Program-made: the position numbers and the translations under genes
Shown: piece by piece, positions 22,043 to 32,974 of the stretch
Numbering within the stretch: the stretch's first letter is position 1
Layout of the letters: the number at the start of each line of letters is the position of its first letter
The notes under the pieces: model-generated
Told to the model about the DNA's origin: nothing
The model's database searches: none
What the model saw: the letters and a program-made list of their open reading frames with translations, nothing else
Assembly (NCBI GenBank): GCA_018105865.1
Contig: CM030835.1
Coordinates: 6,626,816 to 6,690,815 of the forward strand
Length of the DNA: 64,000 nucleotides
DNA from: Metaphire vulgaris
Lineage: Eukaryota; Annelida; Clitellata; Crassiclitellata; Megascolecidae
Direction of reading: 5' to 3'

Positions 22043-23892
22043 TTTATTTATTCTGGTAAATATATGTGCTTTGACATATATTGGCAGAGCCACAGTAGAT
22101 TGTTTGCTTAAATCTGGATGGTCAATTTGTTTATGTATAGGTGAAAGATGAAATATCTCGTAATTTAAATTACACAATGATGACAGCCTATAAGAGAGAC
22201 ATGGCAAAGACACAGGCCATTGATAGCCTTCACAAGATGGTTGGAACCTTGGACAGTTATTATTGTTATTTTCTTTTGATTATGATTGTGATTTATCACA
22301 AGTACCTAAGACGGCGACACGGCCACCGTGCACTTTTCATACCAAAGTATTGGTTAAGAATGATATATAACAATGCCTACCTGGTGTTTTGCAACAACCG
22401 GTTCCTGTTAGAACACCAAAATTTACACAGCATTTAGCATGGATTGATACTTGGATGGGTGACTGTCCTGGATCAAGTTGCATTGCTGGTGGTCAATCCG
22501 GCATTTCATCATCGTGTGTAGTTAAGTGGGGTAGCGGCATGAAGCAGTGAGAAATGAATAGCAAACTATCTATATTAATGCTGTAAGGCAGCGGCTGCCT
22601 GCAACCAGGGATCACTAGCTACTCCACTTTCTGGAATTGAGTATGGGTTCACTTTTGTTACTTTTTAATATTTTTTGTTTTGTGCTTTGTTTTCTCATAG
22701 TTTTCCTGGATCTTAACCTTTGCATTTAATTTGATAGAGGTAGTTGTTGTGACAGTGTTAGCGATTTGTATGTCCATTCAGTTCAGATGTTGTGGCGCCG
22801 GATCATTTGAAGATTGGCCTTACAGTGTCTGGCTTGCTAATAAGACTAGCAACGTCCACAATGTCGCTCCAGACAGCTGCTGTATCACCACTTCACCTGG
22901 ATGTGCCATCCGCGCTCATCCGTCAAACATTTACTACGTGGTAAACATCTCGTGCTTTGAATCCTTCTGGTCGATGAGACTGGCATTTGCCACGAATGAA
23001 GTCTAGTGTTCATTCGATGATGCACGTCGTTTAGTATTTGACTGTCGTGAAAAGTAAAATTTACAAAAATCTTGCACCACGTGAAAGGCTATGCATGCAA
23101 TGTTTTCTGATATTTTCAGGGCTGTGTTGAGTCACTTCAAGACTTTATAAGAGAGCATCTAATCATATTGGGTGCTGTCGGAATTGGCCTTTGTAGCTTG
23201 CAAGTGAGTCAGATTTTTTTGCTTTGCGTTTAATTAAGGATGCCATTGCTACTGAAATAACTTTATGGAAGCAGAATAATTAAGTTGTAAAAGTGAAAAT
23301 TTCTGATTCCTTGATATTTTTGGCAAAAAGTGGTGTAAACCATTTTGATGCTGAGATATTGAAAATATTGTTGAATTTGTATGCAGTGATGCTGAAATAT
23401 GTTTTGTCATCATTTGTTGATTATATATTCTCATTATTAATAGTCAAAAAAAGTCAAAGTCCTTCCCCAAGCCTCACGGGCTCATAAGGCTATAGCCCTC
23501 AGCCAGGCGTGCAATGCCACGGATACGGGGCTAGTGTATCGCATAGCGTACCTGTTTGACTTGTTGCAGAGATTTTAACCACCTCCTCATTTTACCACCG
23601 CGAAAAAGGCTGAGTCGACCTTTAGGGCACCTGCGGGACTCGAACCCGCGACCATCGTCCAACGTTGTTACCACTCTGCTAACTTCCCGTCCCCATTATT
23701 AATAAAAGTAAAAAAATGTGTGATTTCAATAATTTGATCTTTCCTTAGTTTGTTAAAAGAAGTTGTTGGCTGTTTAAGTGCGTCTGGACTGTTTATCCAT
23801 TTTCACAGATATTCGGCATCATATTTGCCTGCTGCTTAGTTCGGAAGCTTAAGAAGTGGCACGAATTTCAGAGAACTTCTTTCTGGCGATAA
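20441..23892 (+). CDS. Tetraspanin, CD151/TSPAN11-like, seven exons, complete
   Basis: Four-pass membrane protein that builds tetraspanin-enriched microdomains; the CD151 group binds laminin-binding integrins. Exons: 20441-20581, 21168-21362, 21611-21685, 22141-22239, 22782-22940, 23120-23203, 23809-23892, all joined in phase 0, 278 residues (human CD151 is 253). Seen: basic N-terminus, CCSISFLKNLLYVFNFILL (TM1), LLGVGIWTLVAKYSF, TM2 with GCCGVWKE, TM3 (FAAFLMLIFLLEAGTGTLA), large extracellular loop with FRCCGAGSFEDW, PDSCC, SPGC and a GC (six Cys), HPSNIYYV, then TM4 (LGAVGIGLCSLQIFGIIFAC) and tail FWR. HASNIYKVEGGC and GAVGIG are CD151-group hallmarks. The start is the first of two nearby ATGs (20441, 20447). 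The exon 4 donor (GTTGGA) is weak, but length and phase match the family. Confidence 0.95.
21168..21362 (+). CDS. Tetraspanin exon 2: TM1 end, small loop, TM2
   Basis: Acceptor ttgacag|CTA. It encodes FALLGVGIWTLVAKYSF, a small extracellular loop, TM2 (LLIITGAIIIFVVVLFGCCG) and VWKENTVCLNF. Donor GTGAGT. Confidence 0.95.
21513..21555. repeat. (AAT)n/(AAC)n/(ATC)n compound microsatellite
   Basis: AAT units merge into AAC and ATC units in tetraspanin intron 2. Confidence 0.9.
21611..21685 (+). CDS. Tetraspanin exon 3: TM3
   Basis: Acceptor taattcag|TTT, donor GTGAGT (21686). Twenty-five residues with LLE, a conserved TM3 glutamate environment. Confidence 0.93.
21983..22039. repeat. (TA)n microsatellite
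   Basis: TA run in tetraspanin intron 3, about 100 bp upstream of exon 4. Confidence 0.95.
22141..22239 (+). CDS. Tetraspanin exon 4: start of large extracellular loop
   Basis: Acceptor tgtatag|GTG. It encodes VKDEISRNLNYTMMTAYKRD and AIDSLHKM, with one N-glycosylation sequon (NYT). Placing the donor at GTTGGA (22240) puts the CCG motif at the position found in CD151. Confidence 0.8.
22330..22600 (+). mobile_element. Possible 5S rRNA-derived (SINE3-like) repeat remnant
   Basis: GATACTTGGATGGGTGACTG at about 22445-22464 closely matches the box C end of the 5S rRNA internal promoter (TAGTACTTGGATGGGTGACC), followed by a CCTGG...GCTGGTGG stretch like the 5S 3' end. The 5' half of 5S is not convincingly present, so this is not a functional 5S gene. 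It lies in tetraspanin intron 4. Confidence 0.45.
22782..22940 (+). CDS. Tetraspanin exon 5: CCG motif and loop core
   Basis: Acceptor cattcag|TTC. FRCCGAGSFEDW, an NKT sequon, VAPDSCCITTSPGC and HPSNIYYV. Donor GTAAAC (22941). Confidence 0.96.
23120..23203 (+). CDS. Tetraspanin exon 6: loop end and TM4 start
   Basis: Acceptor tttcag|GGC. GCVESLQDFIREHLIILGAV then GIGLCSLQ. Donor GTGAGT (23204). Confidence 0.95.
23455..23697 (-). mobile_element. tRNA-derived SINE, minus strand
   Basis: The reverse complement starts GGGGACGGGAAGTTAGCAGA (box A-like TAGCAGAGTGG) and has GGTTCGAGTCC (box B) in GGTCGCGGGTTCGAGTCCCG, then a non-tRNA body with GCGGTGGTAAAATGAGG. It is inserted in tetraspanin intron 6. 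There is no perfect cloverleaf, so it is a SINE head and not a tRNA gene. Confidence 0.75.
23809..23892 (+). CDS. Tetraspanin exon 7: TM4 end and C-terminus
   Basis: Acceptor ttcacag|ATA. IFGIIFACCLVRKLKKWHEF, then a short tail ending FWR and TAA at 23890-23892. Confidence 0.95.
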   Translation: MFGIIFACCLVRKLKKWHEFQRTSFWR

Positions 23893-26486
23893 GAAACCAT
23901 TTGCCTGTGAATTTCGATTTCTCTGAACCAGGTTTTTATGTGCACTGTGTTAATGACTCGGCCTTTTTATTCAGGCCAAACCATCTGGCCTATTTTCCTT
24001 AACTGCTTAAGAAATTCATTAGCTAGTTTGCATGATGTTACTTTAAAGTTAAGACAAGTCTATTCTGGGTGTTTCATAATATTAGCATATGAAATGTTTT
24101 TTTAAAATGTTTCTATCTAGTCACAAGTTTTATGAAGGTATTTCTAGCATACTGGTCAATTTGCATTACTTTATTACAAATTTATGATTGCTAAAAGCTT
24201 TGTAACCAGACAGCAAATATGCAAATATCATAATATATAGTTGACATTTTCCAAGCAATTTATCTGTATATAGTTGATTATTTTAAGCATTATGCTTTTT
24301 AATCTTCACCCACATATTATGTAATCTATATATAATGCTATTGAAGAAAAAGACATATTATGGATAGGTTTGAGTATGAAGAAGTTTACGTGTAATTTCA
24401 ACATTTATCCTCCAATGATGGGCCATTCTATTTTTCTGCTTTGACTTTAGCTCTTCATAGATTGCTTGCTGCTTTGTCTTCTTCTGTTGCAAATCCTTGA
24501 TTAGATTTTTGCTAATTTTGGAAAATTGCAGCAGTAACTACTAGTTATAATAATTGTAGCTATGAACTTGTTTTTGTTAAGCTTAACAGTTGTTATTGCT
24601 TTATTTTACTAAATAAGTAACTGTGTAGATTAGGAAGACCATTCTGTTGTTATTAATTGATTATGATTTTGCAATGTTATAAGTAGTATAAGTGAAAGAA
24701 TTCCAATGTTAGAATTATGTTGTGTATGTATTTAGCTTGATTGTTTACCAGAGCATTTAGGATGGAAGCTTCAACCAAAAGAAGACCTATAATATACCGG
24801 TACTCGGCAATGATTCAATTAAGATATTTAAAGATGTTGCTATGTTGTTTCATTGCTGAAATGCAATAGGTTAACCCAACCAAGAAGCATATTTTCAGTT
24901 ACAAAGAATGTCTGTAAGTCTTTATTTGTGATTTGAAATCATTTCTTATTGAATGACCATGTGCATTTATCTTCTTTTCAGTGGACTTCATGGCAGTTAG
25001 CATTGCCAGAAACATTGCCTGTAATAGTATTTGGTGGGGCACAAATGCCTAATTGAACTGTATAATTCCAAGTACCATTTGTCTTGAGTTGGATAATTTG
25101 AGTCAAAAAGCTTACTCTATATTTTGTGACCTTGGCACATTCACTTCCAGGAAAATATGTCAGATATGCTCCCTCTGGTTTCAGAAATACAAAATTTGCT
25201 GAAATATTAGCTTTATTGTGATGTGTTTTTCTAGTTTGCAGCTACTCTGGTCTTTTCTCCTTTCAAATTCTAGTTTATTGTGGCCTACTTATAATTACAG
25301 CATTTCATATACAGAAATCAAACACCCATCCTACACCCAGCATGTTTAAATTCTTTTGAACATTTGAAAGAAGCTTGAAAATGGCTGCAATTGGACTTCT
25401 TATTGTTGGACAATAATATTTCTCTTCTATATTATAGCCAATCTTGAATCTAGTTAAATCCTGTTAACCTGGGCTTCAGAGGACTGGGAAAGGTGTCATT
25501 GTTAGCCGGAAGTCTGTATTAACCAAATCAGAAAAAACTGAGTTGTGGCCAGTCCAGATAAAATGATCTGTGTTAACAGAGGCCCACATCATCTGAGTCT
25601 GAAATATTAGTATAAAACCAGTAATTAGGAAATCTATGTTTATTGTCAGTTTTACATACTATATCGTCAACTACATTATTTTAGCATTCAGTGGACCCAA
25701 AACCATGAAATCCTTAAATTTTATGGGATGGTTATGTTCAATGGTTTCAATCTTGTACTATGTTGCACATTCAATAACATGAAATACCAGTTTTTTATAG
25801 TTTTTATTGCATAATTCAGCTATATAAAACAGAGGCATATATTAAACAGAGGCATGGCTGGGGTAAATTATGGTGGTATCTACCGCTTATCAGGAGACAT
25901 TACAAAAGAGCCTAACAGTGCGAGGGTTAATAGTTTCAAGTGAGTTGGGTACAGATTAACCAAAGAGAAGAATCCGGCTTTATTGAATGCCAAGAGATTC
26001 CTGGTTTGAAGTATTTTGTGAATGTCATTTCGCTTTTTATTCAGTTAATTAATTTTTGCTTTCTGCATTCTAAGACAAACTCGAGCATATACTTTTTTAC
26101 AGTTACTGAAACACCTCATCCATTGATACGCTACTCTGGCATGTTTAAATGATTGCATTTGTTAACTAAGGCCTTATATATCTATTTTGTGTTTACAAAA
26201 GTGAATCAATGAGTTAATGGTTCTTTGCAACTTTGCTTACTTTTGTAGTAATTGTGATTTGTATAACATGGACAAAATTTGAAATCTAAAAACTCAATCT
26301 CTTTAGATTTATTTTATTACCTCATTTGAAGTTGATCATTTTAACTGTCGTATGTGTTGAAGAATTCTGTATTAAATTGTTATTATACCGCAGACCTGTG
26401 TCAGAAAGACCGTAATTTTATAAATTCACCTGCATTCAAACTTCTGTTGAAACTTCGTTTATTTAAAATATGTTGAGAATGCTGTG

Positions 26487-26611
<125 letters not shown>

Positions 26612-27359
26612 GAACATGAGGCAGGCATCAGGTTTCATGTAGCTGTTGTTAAAAATTGCAGTTGAGAAAAGCGTTATCAGGGTGAAATATTATGTCGAGG
26701 GAGAATTTTCATATGGCTTTCTGTCCCAACACAAAGGGTAACTAGAGCATTAAAACTACCTTGGTGATTCGATATTGCACTAAATAATGCAACGTGCTTT
26801 ACTTTGATTTCTCAGCAAAAGTTCTTTAAAGTAATAAGTTGTTATAATTTGAATAATGTTCCATTTAAGTTTGAAGGTTGTGATTCTGTTCCATTTAGTT
26901 TGAAGGTTGTGGATTTATAGGCAGGACCTAGATGATTTCAACATTTCTGAGCAACATTGTTTTTGGATTGAAATGAACACTTTGTGTATTTACAGTATTC
27001 TGTCTATCTACTTTTTTGAAATATAACTATATTCTTTTGGAGAGTGAAATGAAATTTAAAGGTTAGACAATCAAAAACAACACTGTCCACTGTGCCTCGG
27101 TTTCAAAGGCAAGACAACAGTACCTGTTAAATTTTGTTATGTGTACATTATGCAATGTGTATGGTGTTATAATGTTTTATTTTTCCAGATTTCATATTTT
27201 GTCATCCTTGTATATGCAAAATGTTTTTTGGAAATTCTTTCATAGTTCATTTCCATATGTGGATGTATAGCATAATATAAGAATTTGAATTGTATTTGGG
27301 TTTCATTCAGTTTCTTGTTGATTTCCTGTGTAGCATTACAGCTCCGGTGAATAGAGCAG

Positions 27360-27360
<1 letters not shown>

Positions 27361-27451
<91 letters not shown>
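27361..27451. repeat. (TA)n microsatellite, about 90 bp
   Basis: Nearly pure TA dinucleotide run. Confidence 0.97.
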
Positions 27452-27455
<4 letters not shown>

Positions 27456-27696
27456 TTAAACCCACTTAATGTCAATTTTAAAGGGCTGATTATATGTTAT
27501 TAAGCAGAGTTTATATCAACAGTTCTGTGACATTGATGTCAAGATGTCAATAATTATTGTGAATCATAAATGCTGTTTCATTAAGAGGGAAGTTTCTATT
27601 ATCAACAACAGTGGCATTAAGCATGTACAATGTTACATTTTGTATTAGGTGTACTGTTGTCTCTGTGTATTTTCTGTTCAGAATTACATTTTAGAG

Positions 27697-28041
27697 CGGT
27701 GGTTCTCAGCCCACGGTCCGCGGACCACAGGTGGTCCATGAGAGGCATGGTCCGCGGTGAAGTCGGAAAAAACGTAAATGAAAATTAGACATATATATTT
27801 TCCATGTGTAAAATTTGAAAAGTTCGACCAGCAAAACAAGGTCATCAGCAAACAAAAGTTATCGGAACATTTTTGAGTGTATTTTGTGCATTTTCAACGT
27901 GAAAAAGTCTGACAAGCAAAAAGAACAAAAGGTCATAACTGGTTTTTAGGAGCAGATGACTGCTCAATTTAGCAGGTGGTCTGCGAGAAATTTTTGAACT
28001 TCAAAAGTAGTCCACGAGGCAAAGAGGGTTGAGAACCACTG
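27697..28041. mobile_element. hAT (Charlie-like) MITE, 345 bp
   Basis: Termini CGGTGGTTCTCAGCCC and GGGTTGAGAACCACTG are inverted and match the classic hAT-Charlie TIR CAGTGGTTCTCAACC. Flanks TTTTAGAG and TTTTAAAA are a probable eroded 8-bp TSD. The inside carries two GAC(A/C)AGCAAAA...GGTCAT modules (27826-27846 and 27911-27937). No ORF. Confidence 0.85.
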
Positions 28042-28403
28042 TTTTAAAATGTATTTCAGAAGATAAATTCCTTTACAGTTTGATTCTTGAGTTTGGGAAG
28101 TTCTGAGAGGTTACTTTGTGTATGTTAGCCAGGTGATTCTTCTATTATTATGTTTTGCAATAAGGAAAGCTATGAATTTTAAGCCATAGTATGGCTTGAA
28201 TTATTGTTATTGAGTTATCCTAGAATTTTTTCTTGTTTTAACTGGATATTGACAGCTTAAGACTTATATATGTCTAATATGCATTTAAAATAAGTGGTTT
28301 TGTTATGTTATTTTACAATGGTGGCAAATCCTATCAACTGAGTTTGTTTTCCAAACATGGCCATTGCTTTTTATAATAATAATAAAAATTATTATTATTA
28401 TTT

Positions 28404-28404
28404 A

Positions 28405-28455
<51 letters not shown>

Positions 28456-28458
28456 TAG
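28404..28458. repeat. (TAG)n microsatellite
   Basis: About 18 TAG units preceded by AAT units; marks the left border of the repeat-dense half of the window. Confidence 0.95.
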
Positions 28459-28485
28459 TCATTGGTGTAGCCAGGGGTCAGGGAC

Positions 28486-28653
28486 CAGTGTTTAATCCAG
28501 ACTCTGGACTGGGGGGGAACTGACAAGGCCGGCGGGAAGTCAGTTAGGGGGCTGCGGTTAGTTGATGTAGCATGCCAAAATTTCCGGGGGGAATTTGAAA
28601 TTTCCGGGGCAAAGGGCAACTTTCACCCCAGAAACGGCCTAGATTAAACCCTG
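28486..28653. mobile_element. MITE family B (TIR CAGTGTTTAAT), 168 bp
   Basis: Starts CAGTGTTTAATCCAG and ends GGCCTAGATTAAACCCTG, flanked by a perfect 8-bp TSD TCAGGGAC (28478-28485 and 28654-28661). It is nested inside an older element related to 47769-47957. A reverse-oriented relative lies at 33111-33283. The 8-bp TSD indicates hAT mobilisation. Confidence 0.85.
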
Positions 28654-28760
28654 TCAGGGACCGGTTGTGAAATTTGTGCAAAACCGTTGAGGTCTTTGGG
28701 GGTAGCCTAGGAGTAGGTAGTATGATCGAAGAGAATGCGTGAATGTGCGAAGAACTCCAT

Positions 28761-28924
28761 CAGTGGCGGTTCCACCATGTTGATGACTGGGGATGCTTCC
28801 CCACCAAAGTTTTTTTGCTTGTCAACATATTTTTCATAAGCTTTTAAAATTTTACAGTCCGCCCACCAACTTCCTAAAAAATTTTCACACCCCCCCCCAC
28901 CAAGAATTCCTGGAACCGCCACTG
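28761..28924. mobile_element. hAT MITE (TIR CAGTGGCGGTTCCA), 164 bp
   Basis: Inverted ends CAGTGGCGGTTCCACC and GGAACCGCCACTG with a perfect 8-bp TSD AACTCCAT (28753-28760, 28925-28932). It is the second insertion into the same older element; the empty site is seen at about 47898 (AAAGAACTCGTTGACG). Confidence 0.88.
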
Positions 28925-29015
28925 AACTCCATGACAGCGGTTTTTTGCTCATCGGAGACTTAACCGAAAATTTTGATGTGTCCCCTATTCCAGAAACCTG
29001 GCTGTCACTGGTAGT

Positions 29016-29320
29016 CAGTGGCATAGCCAGGATTTCCGGAAGAAGGAATTTTGTTTTTGTTTTTGACCATGACCAACTTAGAAAAATTCTTGACAAGCAA
29101 AAGAAAAGGTCATCTCCTCACCTTTACTATTTTTCTCTTCCGTGCTAACAAGCAAAAAAACGTCACCTCTTACACCGTGTTCCGTTCTATAATCAAGTAG
29201 CCAAGAGGGGTGGTTTGACCCCCAAAATCTGGACCCAAAATAAAAATTGCATATAAACTATAAAAAATTCGCCAGTCAAGGGGGGTTTAACCCCCAAACC
29301 CCTCCCTTGGCTACGCCACT
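29016..29320. mobile_element. MITE family A (TIR CAGTGGCGTAGCCAGG), 305 bp
   Basis: CAGTGGCATAGCCAGGATTT to CCTTGGCTACGCCACTG with perfect TSD CTGGTAGT (29008-29015, 29321-29328). Contains GACAAGCAAAAGAAAAGGTC (29092 onward) and AACAAGCAAAAAAACGTC (29147 onward). No ORF. Confidence 0.9.
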
Positions 29321-29948
29321 GCTGGTAGTAGTAGAAGTGGATGTGGTCCACTTTCACTTTCTTCAACATGAAATTCAAAATCTCGTTGCTCTCTGCATAC
29401 TTAAAGTTATTTTCATGGTGTGACTTTTTTTAAAAAATTCCAAGAGCCCATGATAAATGATCATTTTCCTTCACAGATTTCTTTTGCAGTCCATGAGAAT
29501 TATTCTAACTTTACTACACCTTTGCTTCAAAATGACTGTTTGTCACTTTGTCTACGGCTCTCTCGAAGATTTTTCACGCAATTCCTTTAGGAACTGTTTA
29601 TTGTGCGGTTTCTCTTCTCTGCGTCTGTTTTTGTTCAGAGTTCCTGCATGACGCTTGAAATGCATTTTGTGACGCTGCGTCATTTGATTGTTCTCTTTGG
29701 TGCGGTGTCTCTTTTAGTTTTGCCCACGCACGAATGTGGTTCCGCTTCTACTAAGCCTACAGCCATCCACAAAAAACTAAGTCAATGACAAATATAAGAT
29801 TGAAACAGTTCTGGGCGTAGAGAATTATTATTCATGACTTCCGAAGCGTTTTCTGAATACGATGATATTGCCGTGCGAGGGAATAGCCGCAGTCTCAACT
29901 CCGACAGGCGACAGCATTACGCGAACGCGATACATCGACACCCGGAAG

Positions 29949-30000
29949 CAGTGGCGTAGCCAGGATTTCCGGAAGGGGGGTTGGTTTTTGGTTTTGACCG
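29949..30000. mobile_element. MITE family A 5' end, truncated
   Basis: CAGTGGCGTAGCCAGGATTT, then GGTTTTTGGTTTTGACCG, as in 29016 and 56691, but it runs into a GA repeat and no matching right end is seen. Confidence 0.65.
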
Positions 30001-30002
30001 TG

Positions 30003-30003
<1 letters not shown>

Positions 30004-30069
<66 letters not shown>

Positions 30070-30081
30070 AAGAGAGAGAGA
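30004..30081. repeat. (GA)n microsatellite
   Basis: About 75 bp of GA with a few AA interruptions. Open frames of Arg-Glu or Ser-Leu here are artefacts. Confidence 0.97.
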
Positions 30082-30419
30082 GTTTTCAGACCTGCTTGGT
30101 ACTGATTCTCTGTCTTTCAAAAATCTTGATGGTAGCCTACCACAACCTTTTAAGATATCGTGTGTCTATTTATATTATAAACTGCCGACTAGCAGATTAC
30201 GCATGGGCCTATTTCTTAGTCTTTAAAAACTGTGTCCGTCGCGTCCATATAGGCCTACGCTGGCGGCTCTTGCAGATGAAAAATAGACCAACAACCAGTG
30301 GCTTAGCCAGTGTTCCGGAATAGGGGGTCGAGGAGTCGACATTTTCGAGCAAATAAGACTACAAGCAAAACCCATCTTCTAATCATCTTACTTGCTCACC
30401 CCTCCCTGAAATTTGTTTA

Positions 30420-30841
30420 AGGGGCTGTCCATTAATTACGTCAACAACTTAGGGGGAGGGGGTTTGAAAAACGTTGACAGTTGTTGACAGGGGGAGGGGT
30501 CAAGAGAAGTTGACGTCAACAAATTCACTTTTTACAAATATTCAAAAAATAGGAAATTTCATGGAATACTAGGCCTACTTATTAGGCCTACAATGGAAAA
30601 AAGCATGGCAAAAAGGTCATCACCACCACATTTTGACACTCGATGAGCAAAAAATGGAAAAAATAGTCATCACCACAAAAAATAATAACCTTGTTATTGG
30701 GACCTGTCATTGATCTTGGAGGGGGTCAAAAGTTTTTGACGTAATGGTGGGGGGGGTAAGTGAAATTTGACAGTTGTTGACAGTGGGGAGGGGTCAAAAA
30801 TTGCTTAAAAAATTGTTGACATAATTAATGGACAGCCCCTA
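30420..30841. mobile_element. MITE family C (TIR AGGGGCTGTCCATTAATTAC), copy 1
   Basis: AGGGGCTGTCCATTAATTAC begins the element and GACATAATTAATGGACAGCC ends it before CCTA. The ends are long inverted repeats; the interior has GTTGACAGTTGTTGACAG repeats and GATGAGCAAAAAATGG. The flanks AAATTTGTTT and AAATTGGTTT suggest a degenerate duplication of about 10 bp. Other copies: 34345 and 58968. Confidence 0.8.
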
Positions 30842-31396
30842 AATTGGTTTGCGCAAATGCCACGATTGATGCCATGCAAATTAGGGGGCCCGGGCCCGGC
30901 CTCCCTCCGTGTCCCCCGTGCCTACCCTAATGCAAGCAACGATGACAGTCGCGTACAGTTTTGGATATGCATGCACAGCAGCATAGGCCTACAGTGGAAA
31001 ACACGTTAGTGGTGCAGGTGTGAGATTCACTGTGTAAGAAGGCGTTCGGAACTGAAAAAAGGGAAAACGAGTTCCAACGAAAACAGAATCTAGTATTGCA
31101 ATCGTAGTTTTGTCCCCAGCAGTAGTCGGCGCCATTATTTATGCGCATAGCACCTATTAAATGGTCGGTAAATTCTCGTTTTATTACAGCGGGCTTCGCT
31201 GATTTGGGTCGCTTGGTCGTAATAGGTTCTGATTTCCAGTCGGCGGGGGGAGGGGGGCGTTCAACGGTCCTCCGGGGAAATAAAACAATTCTCTCATTTT
31301 GTTCGATCCGTTCCACTTGCGTCTCTGAGAAAGACAGTGGGACGCCGCAACCGTAAAACAGCTCACAGGCAACGACGGAACATCAGACAAATTGAA

Positions 31397-31471
31397 GGAG
31401 GAGGAGGAGGAGGAGGAGGAGGAGGAGGAGGAGGAGGAGGAGGAGGAGGAGGAGGAGGAGGAGGAGGAGGA
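31397..31471. repeat. (GGA)n microsatellite
   Basis: About 25 GGA units; the poly-Glu frame is an artefact. Confidence 0.97.
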
Positions 31472-32166
31472 GAAGAGGTCTTCGGGAGTCGGGACGAATG
31501 AGTCGTGTTTAGTGTTTCACTGCTCGGATAAGACCAGGCGAGACTGTTTGGAATGGAGAAAGATTTGTGTGTGTGTGTGTGCGTGTTAGGCCGACGGTTT
31601 TCCGGTATTTCTTAACAACTCTCATGATTTTTACGTTTCCTTATGAAGAGGTCTTTTACCGTCTTTGAAACCGTATTTCGTGCTCGTATAATCCCGTATA
31701 TTCCATATTTTAGTAAGCTTATTACTGTATATCTCGGAATTTCTCTCGACGGGCATGTCCCAGCCAGGGTTATTTCTAGGATTATCAATTGGGTGGGGCC
31801 GGGTGTCGGTAAATTCTGGGGTCTCCTGCCAAAAAAGTCTGACAAGCAAAAGAAAGGTCACCCAATAGCTGAGATTGGGGATGGAGTGGTGGAGGTGTCG
31901 GTCTCAAATTGGGGGTGTTTGGGGGTTGTTAGGGGTGTGTGAAAATACCTCTGGTCCCAGCAATAGTTGATATGAAACTGCTCTGATTTACAGAGGTAGA
32001 GGTAGATGTAGAGGTTTAGCGTGAGTATTAGGCCTACGAGCCTTCCGAGGTATCGAGGTCGCTGGAGCGAATCTTTTAGAATTAAAAGGTTATCTAAGTT
32101 GCTTCCGATACTTGTCAAATGTCGAACGCCCATCGTCACAGTACGATGTATTAACAGCATACAAGC

Positions 32167-32362
32167 CAGGGGTGTAGCCAGGAATTTGATTTGGGAGGGT
32201 ATAAATATTTTGGGTGGGTATAAATCTTAACTATAAACCGCATAAACCATATAAACCACATATAACCACATGTAAATCACACAAAAAACTTTAAGGTAGA
32301 CTGATTTTTTTGGGGGGGGGGTATATATATGTACCGATATACTACCCGTCGCTACGCCCCTG
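32167..32362. mobile_element. MITE family A relative, 196 bp
   Basis: CAGGGGTGTAGCCAGGAATT to GTCGCTACGCCCCTG with perfect TSD ATACAAGC (32159-32166, 32363-32370). The TIR variant CAGGGGTGTAGCC matches family A. Confidence 0.85.
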
Positions 32363-32530
32363 ATACAAGCGCCTCTCGTTAATTAATTTATTTCACATTC
32401 TCGGTCGAAAAAAATCTCCTCCCCTAAAACGACCTAAAACCGACGGATAAATTAACTTCAGAAGACGACTTTCAACTTGGTACAGTAAACATCAGGCCTG
32501 ATTACGACTGAACTGTCTTAGAGTCTCCAG

Positions 32531-32740
32531 TGCCCCGGAGCAGGATAAACATTTCTTGAAAATGAAACTCTGTCTGCAGTATTTTATCCAGGCCTGTTAG
32601 AGGGAAATACCCCCGAACTCCACAGAAATCCCCAAAAAAACCCAGCACTGAAACAAATTTTTGCACTGAACTGTGTCTCTAACCCTTCGACCAAGCCAAT
32701 GCCCTCCAGGTCTGGAGTCTGGATAAAAAACACTGTATGT
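32531..32740. mobile_element. Possible degenerate family B MITE
   Basis: AGCAGGATAAACATTTC on the left and GAGTCTGGATAAAAAACACTG on the right, with a CC-rich interior resembling family B. There is no clear TSD. Confidence 0.4.
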
Positions 32741-32974
32741 CTGCATATTGGAATAAAATAGTAGGTCTATAGATCCAATAGGAATATATTATCGTATCGG
32801 TGACATTCTGACAGAAAATCTTTTAGGCTTAAAAGTTTAATCGTAATCGGTTAAAGATTTTGGGATCTGCGCTTTTGAAACTCTCTGATTTCTAACTCTG
32901 AGCTACTGTAGATAGCTACGTTTGATGCCCATGAAGGTAAAGGCGCACCCGTAGGTTCATTGCCCGTAGGGTCC

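Noticed and set aside
22430..22490. Functional 5S rRNA gene
   Set aside because: Only the 3' promoter box matches; the 5' half and terminator are missing.
23600..23700. Functional tRNA gene on the minus strand
   Set aside because: Boxes A and B are present but no proper acceptor or anticodon stem pairing could be drawn, and a SINE body follows; the same for 33300-33400, 37790-37890 and 42960-43040.
29862..30323. Arg-Glu and Ser-Leu repeat proteins
   Set aside because: Translations of (GA)n or (CT)n tracts, as at 37028-37249, 41849-42161, 44138-44531 and 50501-51190.
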